34,333 nucleotides of DNA from a virus. Location: positions 1-34,333 of the IMG/VR virus record IMGVR_UViG_3300036715_000093. One strand, given 5' to 3'. Both the position numbers and the translations under genes were made by a program. Positions within the stretch are counted from its first letter, which is position 1. Every line of letters starts with the position of its first letter. Positions 6,501 to 13,300 of this stretch are shown here, piece after piece. The notes beneath the pieces are model-generated. The model was not told the origin of the DNA, searched no databases, and worked only from the letters and a program-made list of their open reading frames with translations.

Positions 6501-8965
6501 CGCAACGCGCGGCGAGTGTAAGTTCGAGAGTTTTGTCTGGCGCTGTTGGTTTGTTGGGTGGCCCGCTTAGTCTAATTGGCATTGCGCTAACGCTTGGTGC
6601 ACTCGCTTGGGACAAGTGGGGTGATGCCGCTGGCAATGCGGCAAGAAAGGCAGAGGATGCTGCCCGTCGCGCTAAGGCCGCTCGTGACGGCATGTCCACG
6701 ATAGAGGATAGAAAGAGAAACGCCGCAGACATTGCCGAGAAAGAGGCGGAACTGGAGAAGTATAAGGCAAAGGTTTCGTCCGGTCGCGCGGATTTTAAGC
6801 CGCTGGTCGAGGAAAGAGAGGGGCAGCTTGAGATTCTTCGCGCAGAGCAGTCTCAAATTCAGGCAAATCTGGACAAGCAAGACGCTGATAACAAGGCGGT
6901 AGCCGCTCAACTCTTGGCAAGAAGTAAGAACGTAGGCCCAAAATTGAACGGCGCGGATTTGTATTCCGAAGAAGAGAGAATTGCGAAGGGCGCATTAAAA
7001 GGGGCGCGTAATAAAGGCGACGACATTTCGACCGGCATTACGGCATCGGACCAGGCTGTAATTAACGCGGCGAACGACCCCGGCAGGCCCAAACGCCAAT
7101 TCGAAGACCTATTCCTTCAGTCTCTCGCCAACTTGCAGGGCAGGGAAACAATTGACAAACTGAAGCTCGACACGATCATGACTGGCGATGATTCGTATCG
7201 CGCTCAGGCTGAAGCGGCCTTCAAAGAACATTGGCTCGGCGGTCAGTTCGACAAAGGTCACGACCCGTCAAAGCGTTTGTTTAAGAAAGACAGTAAGGGC
7301 GGCAACGGTATCGACAATCTCGATATGGATGGGTCTTACAAGGATGACGCTGGCGTAACGCGCACGGTCAAGGAGTGGATTGACGCCAGTGAGGCAGGTA
7401 AGAGACTGGAAGGTCAGATTAAGGCAATTTCTTTCGCAAAAGAACGCGCGAAGGCGGCAACGCTAGATGCGGCAGACGCAGAGGACAGACTCAAAAACGG
7501 TCTGCTGAAAGAGTCGGATGCAATGCGAGCGCTCAAGCGTGAATTTGCCCGTCAGGAAGCGAGCGGTGTTAATGACGCCGGTTACGAAAAAAACAAGACA
7601 GAAGCCTTGCTTGGTCGCGCCCGCTTGGATTCCGTTTTGATGACTGAGGCGCTGAAGGAGAAGTCGCAATCCATTAAAAATACACTGGCTCCGGACGACA
7701 ACGATATCAAAGTAAAAAAGAACATCGAAGAAAACCTCAAGGTCGAGCGCGAATACCAAAGCAACGTGGCTTCGCTGAACGAGCAGATTGAAAACTACAA
7801 AAAGGCCGGATACGACAAGGACAGCGAAGATTACGCGAGGGCGATTAGAGATAAGGAGAATCTTGAGAAGGCTCATTTAGAATGGACGAAGGAAGCTGCG
7901 AATCTTCAGGCAGACATGCTCAAAACGCCACTCCAGAAGCTCGTAAAAGAATGGGAGAATACTAGAAAGCAAGTTGACCAATTGAGTGCCAATTGGGGCA
8001 GAGGCTTCTTGAATACGTTCGCCACTCAGCTCATCAAGGGCAGGGCAGATTGGAAGGGATTCTTGTCTGGTATGACAGAGGACGTTCTCAAAATGCAGCT
8101 CGACAAGACGATGGGCCGCGCGGTCGAAGGCGTGTTCGATGGTCTTGGCAGTTGGCTGAAAGGCGCGTCTGTTTCTGACAAGTCTGCGGCGCCAGGAGTA
8201 AACGGCGCAGCTACGACAGCCGCAGGTGGTATCGGTGGTTTGCTCGACAAGGCCGCTGGCGGTCTCAGAGACTTCTGGAACTCTATCACTGGTGCCGGCA
8301 AGGCAACCGAAGGACTCGGTAATGCCGCCGTCGATACTGCGCTAAAGACGGGTTCCGAAATAGCGGGGATGTCGTCGAAGATGATGGCGGAGCAGAACGC
8401 CACAACGTCGCTGATTTCACTTGCGAACGCCGCAAGTGCCGCAGCGGCAGCAATGGGCGGTTCTGCGAGCGGTGGCGGCAGTGGTCTTGGTGGTTTGTTT
8501 GGTGGTTTGTTTGGTGGTTTGTTTGGCGGCGGTGACGCGACTAATACTGGCTCCATCATGAATCCGCAATCCGGTTGGGATTACCAAATGTCGCAGATGG
8601 CTTCGCCGATTCAATTCGCCAAAGGCGGCATCATGACCAGTATGGGGCCGTTGCCACTCAATATGTACGCCGGCGGTGGTGTTGTAAATTCCCCGCAGGT
8701 CGCGATCTTTGGCGAGGCTGGCCCGGAAGCCTACGTGCCGCTGCCTGACGGTCGTAGTATTCCAGTCACCATGAATGGCGGCAACAATAGTGGTCCAGCC
8801 ACCAACATCACCGTAAACGTCGTCAATCAATCTGGCACGCCAGTTCAGGCGAAACAACAGGGTCAGCCGCGCATCGACGGCAAACAGATCGTTCTTGACA
8901 TCGTGCTTGGTGCAGTAACGCAACCTGGCCCATTTAGAGACGGCATGAAAGGAGCGCTCGCATAA
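3581..8965 (+). CDS. Tail tape measure protein
   Basis: At 1794 residues this is the largest gene, with RBS AAAGGA seven bases upstream. Architecture: an N-terminal helical region; a highly charged Ala/Lys/Glu-rich coiled coil (about residues 267-433) built from repeated KEKADAEK(I/V)AA units; a central region with two hydrophobic segments (about 847-880 and 982-1012); more coiled coil; and a Gly-rich C-terminus with the lambda-family signature FGEAGPEAYVPLPDGR (about 1710-1725). The protein sets tail length, fills the tube and is ejected at infection; the hydrophobic segments may insert in the host membrane. At roughly 0.15 nm per residue, a general rule for these proteins, the tail would be long, about 270 nm. 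No peptidase or lysozyme domain was recognised. Confidence 0.92.
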   Translation: MAGGSEIKSVLTLDVSKFTSAIDKATANLETLDKQLKSVGKISVDFEKSVSGLSAGILNVSDKFKMLDKTVDSLAGKLGQAVASGFDTVSKKSREASKDVDDFGKAVKQTTSINADQWIKKYAEEINKLAPAIKSAISSIIEFDRANAASGNVSEASAAKTVAAKLRILESEKQTNSKIIADREKMAAEVRAIQSKLEAEATAKRLDASLYFGKNAPKGNALRSEASSLDGMAAQVGQEIQQLEILIKELKWKNAEIDKGIQLTREQATADEKAAIAAKEKADAEKIAAAAAKEAARTAAKEKADAEKIAAAAAKEAARASKLASEESARAARAAAKEKADAEKIAAKEAISAARAAAKEKADAEKVAAKEAKEAARAVAKEKADAEKIAAAAAKEAARASKLASDESARAARAAAVERIRAAREAADFERQQAQQIATMWKGMAQLWGASRIERGLGSSITGADQMQRAEVIVKSLNYSSEHNKAIMDSAFDMSNGLKFISVLDSVKSRMSAIASIGYDNAEIIDKTLSSAVKAANNLRFLGIAEHGDMQTTIRNLYGVVEMRQQTADPEATNRTFELMQKIITGTQGKVETQDMETVLRRLGMGAGQLSDHGMLNLAAVVDQFKVAGGGGDGGGASGGVSTVGTAFKMMQAYAIGKAKTAQAVNEFVGAGVLDTGGLDLTKDNAHILREAKGAGFKDAKLWMEDPVAAVQKIMPQIIKYTQEKGNVKKFYQGGDINDPTNQLAAVAQYLARLGITTTAATAMMVAGDPRSQERIKHQVDTMSGAKGIDAVDEEARKTYGRSVQEVKASLSNLAILVGNTLLPTLQKVLNVVGDIVRGFSEFAKNNPLTLQLMTVAAAATAVVMAFKGFASVFGVVGNLSSAIRNLATGFGSVNAKTQESTAAHIANLAATVRSTDATRVFTNLKLQEAQAHVNAMSGMQRLTAVQNVLIPAQRAASAATQEHVVASKALSAAQRAASVSSRVLSGAVGLLGGPLSLIGIALTLGALAWDKWGDAAGNAARKAEDAARRAKAARDGMSTIEDRKRNAADIAEKEAELEKYKAKVSSGRADFKPLVEEREGQLEILRAEQSQIQANLDKQDADNKAVAAQLLARSKNVGPKLNGADLYSEEERIAKGALKGARNKGDDISTGITASDQAVINAANDPGRPKRQFEDLFLQSLANLQGRETIDKLKLDTIMTGDDSYRAQAEAAFKEHWLGGQFDKGHDPSKRLFKKDSKGGNGIDNLDMDGSYKDDAGVTRTVKEWIDASEAGKRLEGQIKAISFAKERAKAATLDAADAEDRLKNGLLKESDAMRALKREFARQEASGVNDAGYEKNKTEALLGRARLDSVLMTEALKEKSQSIKNTLAPDDNDIKVKKNIEENLKVEREYQSNVASLNEQIENYKKAGYDKDSEDYARAIRDKENLEKAHLEWTKEAANLQADMLKTPLQKLVKEWENTRKQVDQLSANWGRGFLNTFATQLIKGRADWKGFLSGMTEDVLKMQLDKTMGRAVEGVFDGLGSWLKGASVSDKSAAPGVNGAATTAAGGIGGLLDKAAGGLRDFWNSITGAGKATEGLGNAAVDTALKTGSEIAGMSSKMMAEQNATTSLISLANAASAAAAAMGGSASGGGSGLGGLFGGLFGGLFGGGDATNTGSIMNPQSGWDYQMSQMASPIQFAKGGIMTSMGPLPLNMYAGGGVVNSPQVAIFGEAGPEAYVPLPDGRSIPVTMNGGNNSGPATNITVNVVNQSGTPVQAKQQGQPRIDGKQIVLDIVLGAVTQPGPFRDGMKGALA
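4412..4845 (+). repeat. Tandem repeats in the tape measure coiled coil (66-bp and 42-bp units)
   Basis: Near-identical copies of a 66-bp unit (coding KEKADAEKIAAAAAKEAAR-type sequence) begin at 4412, 4478, 4586, 4652 and 4718. A second, 42-bp unit (ASKLASEESARAAR type) follows copies two and five. The copies differ mostly at synonymous or conservative sites; copies one, two and five are the most alike at DNA level. The unit length is a whole number of codons (22 and 14), so expansion or contraction would change tail length without breaking the frame. Confidence 0.85.
8489..8524 (+). repeat. Three exact 12-bp repeats coding GGLF in the tape measure C-terminus
   Basis: The 12-mer GGTGGTTTGTTT occurs three times head to tail with no mismatch and encodes GGLFGGLFGGLF. 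Exact DNA identity suggests recent slippage expansion. Glycine-phenylalanine repeats of this kind are flexible and amphipathic and could contact membrane, but that is inference. Confidence 0.85.
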
Positions 8966-9321
8966 TGCTGAATTTTCCATTGGCCGATATTCAGGATTCA
9001 AAGTATTACTCAGTAACGTCGGAAGACGTGGCGATCAAGTCGAAGATGGAGGGCGGCTATGTAGTGAGTCGCCCGCGTCACACTCGCAAAGCGCGTAAGA
9101 CATTCAGGACGGGGTTCTCCGATCTATCTAGCGATCAGAAAGCAACGCTCGAAGTCTTCTGGGATTCTGTGTCGGGCGGCAGCGTTATATTCTTGTGGCT
9201 CAATCCGGTAGACAATGCGAGCTATCAGGTGCGCTTCACGAAGCCGATGGAGTTCAAATACGTCGGCGCTGGCGGTCATCATCGTTGGGATTGTCCCACT
9301 ATTGAACTTGAGCAGGCTTAG
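8965..9321 (+). CDS. Minor tail protein, lambda gpM-like
   Basis: The 118-residue protein follows the tape measure with a TAATG stop/start overlap. Its pattern matches gpM-type tail tip proteins (Phage_min_tail): a strand with SRPRHTRKARKTFRTGFSDL, a helix (SSDQKATLEVFWDSVSG), then IFLWLNPVDNASYQVRFTKP and a final strand ending IELEQA. In lambda, gpM is a tail tip protein linking the tube to gpL and gpJ. Order in the operon (tape measure, this gene, gpL-like, gpK-like, gpJ-like) is the same as in lambda and strongly supports the call. Confidence 0.8.
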   Translation: MLNFPLADIQDSKYYSVTSEDVAIKSKMEGGYVVSRPRHTRKARKTFRTGFSDLSSDQKATLEVFWDSVSGGSVIFLWLNPVDNASYQVRFTKPMEFKYVGAGGHHRWDCPTIELEQA

Positions 9322-9326
9322 TGAGA

Positions 9327-9344
9327 CAATTCACCCGTGACTTA
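9327..9344. promoter_or_regulatory. Copy of the dyad element before the gpL-like gene
   Basis: CAATTCA-CCCG-TGACTTA matches the recurring TAAGTCA-N4-TGACTTA pattern at 12 of 14 positions and shares the CCCG centre with the copy at 2848. It ends only 13 bases before the next ATG, so a promoter here would give an almost leaderless transcript. This position fits an operator or an RNA-level element better than a conventional promoter. Confidence 0.45.
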
Positions 9345-9357
9345 CTAGGCGACCCAA

Positions 9358-9990
9358 ATGGCACAACCACTTTCACTTGCTTCGGCAGTAGATAAAAACA
9401 GCATCGACTCACAGACACCCTGGCTTATTTGTCTGGAGGTCGATCTGATCGACTTTGATACGGGAGCATCATTCGGAACAGGCTACTTCGTTCGCAATAC
9501 CGAGGATTTGGTCTTCAACGGCAATACCTACATCAAGACCTCGTTTGACATCAACGTCAAGAATGATGCAGGCGGTCAGCCTAGCGTCACGATTACGATC
9601 AATGACTACACTGGAACTTTCCAGTCCTACATGCAGCAGTATGGCGGTGGTGTGGGTTCTAACTGCCGAATCATTGTCGTGAATTCCGGCAATCTGGACG
9701 CCGGCATCGAAGTGATCGAGTATTTCAAGATTGTCGGCGCATCGGCAAACAACTACGTGGCGACGCTTACGCTCGGCGCAGAGAACTCACTGTCCATCAT
9801 CTTTCCTCGCCGTCGTCAGTTTCACGGTCGCTGCGGCTGGCGTTATATGAGCGCTGAATGCGGTTATGTCGGCGCCTTGACGACATGCGATCTGAGTCTG
9901 GCCGGCCCCAACGGCTGCGAAGCTCATCTTAACCAGGCCCGCTACGGCGGCTTTCCTGGAATCAATAGCAACGGAATGAGGTACGCATGA
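9358..9990 (+). CDS. Minor tail tip protein, lambda gpL-like, with four C-terminal cysteines
   Basis: The 210-residue protein has the N-terminal beta domain of gpL-type tail tip proteins (YFVRNTEDLVFNGNTYIKTSF, then VTITINDYTG) and a C-terminal domain with Cys159, Cys168, Cys177 and Cys187 in a CGW...ECGY...TCD...GCEAH arrangement. Lambda gpL is known to bind an iron-sulphur cluster through C-terminal cysteines, and the spacing here fits a comparable site. The C-terminal AHLNQARYGGFPGI is also characteristic. It sits between gpM- and gpK-like genes and its stop overlaps the next start (ATGA). RBS is weak (TAGGCG). Confidence 0.8.
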   Translation: MAQPLSLASAVDKNSIDSQTPWLICLEVDLIDFDTGASFGTGYFVRNTEDLVFNGNTYIKTSFDINVKNDAGGQPSVTITINDYTGTFQSYMQQYGGGVGSNCRIIVVNSGNLDAGIEVIEYFKIVGASANNYVATLTLGAENSLSIIFPRRRQFHGRCGWRYMSAECGYVGALTTCDLSLAGPNGCEAHLNQARYGGFPGINSNGMRYA

Positions 9991-10361
9991 CCGACTACTC
10001 CGAACTGATCGGTACGCCATTTGAATATGGCGGTCGTGGCCCTGACAAGTACGACTGTTGGGGCTTGGTGATGCATCTCTACAAGAGTGAGAAGGGCATC
10101 GACATTCCAGACTATATTAGTCCATCTGATGCATCGCGCATTGCCGCGCTAATGATTGGCGATCTGCACCTTTGGGAACAGATTGAGGAAGTGAAAGGCG
10201 CTGTTGTGTTGTTTAGAGCTTCGGAGTTCATGCACGTCGGCTACTGCATTGGTGACGGGCGGTTCATTCATACGTGGGATAAAAGCGGTGGCGTTTGTAT
10301 CGAACGTCTGTCCGATTGGAAACGTCGCATTCTTGGTTTTTACAAATATGTCGGAAAATAA
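9987..10361 (+). CDS. NlpC/P60 family tail hydrolase (gpK C-terminal domain-like)
   Basis: This 124-residue protein is a minimal NlpC/P60 cysteine peptidase. It has YDCWGLV with nucleophile Cys24, then a strand GAVVLF and FMHVGYCIGDGRFIHT, supplying the candidate catalytic His83 and a second conserved histidine at 95. Such tail-tip enzymes cleave peptidoglycan cross-links or stem peptides locally during entry, or aid tip maturation. Lambda gpK has an extra N-terminal JAB/MPN-type domain; that domain is absent here. The gene overlaps the preceding gpL-like gene by four bases and the following tip gene by 14. Confidence 0.82.
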   Translation: MTDYSELIGTPFEYGGRGPDKYDCWGLVMHLYKSEKGIDIPDYISPSDASRIAALMIGDLHLWEQIEEVKGAVVLFRASEFMHVGYCIGDGRFIHTWDKSGGVCIERLSDWKRRILGFYKYVGK

Positions 10362-13300
10362 ATCCACGCACTTCGCCGCGCCAGTTGTTCTTGTCGCGGA
10401 CTCAAAATCTTTTGACATCATTCGAATCGTTAATCCGTTTGATGTGCGTAAACACGTAAAAGAAGCGCATGACTGGTCGCCAGAACTGACCATTGCTGAG
10501 TGCATCGAAAAGTATGAAGGCGAGTTCGTAGCGTCGATTAACGGTCGCATTATCGAGAAAAACGAATGGGATTTGACCCATGTCTCTCCCGGCGACAATC
10601 TGGTCATTTGCCCAGTGCCACAGGGTGGCGGCGGTGGCGGCAAAAGCATTATACGTCTCATAGCAATGATCGCCGTGACGGTCTACGCTCCATATTTGGC
10701 AAACGCCATTGGCGGAGACAGCTTTGTCGCGGCCACCGCCGGGACGTTCGCGGCGACACCTGTCGGAATGATGGTGACGGCAGGCGTCACGATTGCCGGC
10801 TCGATGCTGGTCAACGCTATGCTCCCCGTCTCGCCGCTTCAAGGTCAGTCCTCCACGTTTGCCAACAGTCGCTCTTACGGCATTGACGGTCCTAAGAATT
10901 CTTCGCTTGAGGCGATTGCGGTTCCGGTCTGCTACGGTAAATTTCGCATGGCCGGCAATCTGGTAAATGGGTACGTCGAAAACTACACGACCACTACGGC
11001 CAGCGCCGATGGCTCAATACCAGCCGGCACAGATAGTCAAATGGTTTATCTGCTGTATAACGCTGGTGAAGGCCCGGTGTCAATGATTTCTGATATTGAA
11101 GTCAATGATCAGCCAATCGCCGACTACACGCAGATGGAAAGCGCAATCAGGCTTGGCCTACCATCGCAAACGTCTATCCCCTGGTTTGCGAGTGTGATCG
11201 TCCCGGTCTCAAAACAGCTCAAGCTGACAACAGACTGGATTTATCATACCACGACAGACGTGGTAGATCAGGCCCGTTTCGACGTGGTGTTCCCTGGTGG
11301 ACTGGCGAAGATCGACAGTTCGAGCGGTAATACGGAAGCGTATTCTGTAGAGCTGGAAATCGAAGCGCGTCCGGCCTCGACGGAGCTTGTCAACCTCAAT
11401 GATTGGACGCCGCTTACGACGCCCGTGGCGATTGTCTCAGGTGCATCGCATATCGTTCATCATAGCGATAGCAAGACGTTCTCAAACGTAGAAGGCACAT
11501 TGATAGGGACGCTTGCGCCAGACCTCACCACCTCAGTAACGCCATTCGGGTCGCCGGCAGCGCTCTGTGGAAATACCGCCTTTTCTGACTTACTCGCGTC
11601 CAAGTTCGGCGTAACAATCGGCCCGAGCATCTCAAACATTTCCATTACGGAGGATAGTTGGGCTAATGGCTCCATACCGCCGGACACATTTAGTACCAGA
11701 ACCATTTCCGTCTCCTGGGATGAAGCGGTCGCCTATACCTCCGGCCCTGGCGGTAGTTATACCATCGCCGAAAAGTCACGTTCTGCCGTGCGTCGTTCGC
11801 TGTTCACGCCGAAGTCATCAGTCAGGGCGAAGTACGAGTTTCGCATTCGTCGCAAGACGCCAAAGCAGACTGATTCGATGTTTCTGGATGAGTGCTACTT
11901 GTCTGACGTGAACGAGATCAATTTTGACGATATAAGCTATAACAACACGGCGCTGGTGGGAATCAAGATTGCGCTGTCTGACCAGATCAGCGGTATGCCA
12001 ACCGTCACCTATCTCAACCACGGTGTAGTTATCAATGCCCCGCTAGGCTCTAACAACAATGCGAATCCAGCCAATGTCGCCTGGGATATTCTAACCAATG
12101 CGAGGTATGGCGCGGGATTTGCCACAAGCAGAATTGACATTCCAAAATTCACGGAATGGGCGGCCTATTGCGACCTCAATGAGCTGGAGTTTAACGGCGT
12201 TCTCGATCAGAGCATGAATGTCTGGGACGTGCTTCAGTATGTATTTCGCTGTGGTCACGCGCAGATCGTAAATATCGGCACGCGCTTCTCGGTGGCGATT
12301 GAGCGCGCCGATACGCCTGTTATGATGTTTGGCATGGGAAACATCATCGAGGGCAGCTTCAGTATCAACTGGTTGCCGCTTGCTGATCGCGCTAACGAGA
12401 TTGAAGTTCAGTTCTTCGACTATACGAACAAATACAAGCAAACCGCCATTAAGGCGTATGATTTCGACAGGTTAAAAACAGGCGAGCCACAAAAGACATC
12501 GACCGTGACGTTGTACGGTATTGTAGGTAGAAATCGCGCCGACAAGGAGATTCAACTCCTGCTCAACATGAACAAGTTGATTAGACAGACGGTCACGTTT
12601 GACGCTTCGATTGATGCGATTGCCTGCACTATTGGCGACTTGATCTATGTGCAGCATGACATGCCCGACTGGGGAGTTGCCGGTCGGTTAGAGGCGGGAT
12701 GCACGACAGGGACATTGATTCTGGACAGGCCGGTGACGATGGAAGCCGGTAAAATGTATAAGGCGCTCGTCTTGATGGACGGCGACATAATTGCCGAAAG
12801 AGACGTGGTGCTGCAAGTAGGCACGACGACTTCAATCACGTTACAGCAAACATTAACGGTTGCACCGGCTCAGTTCACTAACTTTATGTTTGGCGAAACC
12901 GCGAAGGTCAAGAAAACATTTCGCATCAAGTCTATTTCCGGATCAAGCGACCACACGCGCACCATTCAGGCAATCGAATATAACCCCGCCGTCTATAACC
13001 TAACAGACCGCGTGACCGACTATGATGTGGTTACGAATGGAACTAATGGAACTGTAGGCGGTGGTGTCGCAATCATCAGCCAGGTTCGCTCTCTTGATGG
13101 TTATGAGGAATTTGCGGCTACAGCAACAGGCTCAAAAGACCAGATTTATCTGACCTGGGACTATCCGCTGTCAGGCAACTACGCTGGCGCCGACATTTAC
13201 TTGAGCGTGGCTGGAGAAACGCTAAAAAACGTCGGTTCTGTTGGTGGTTCAAGTAAGTCATACGTGACTGATGCTGTAGTTGGACAGCCAATGAAGTTCA

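Noticed and set aside
10204-10347. Upstream GTG start for the gpJ-like gene
   Set aside because: It would overlap most of the C-terminal half of the NlpC/P60 gene; ATG 10348 fits the operon's short-overlap pattern.
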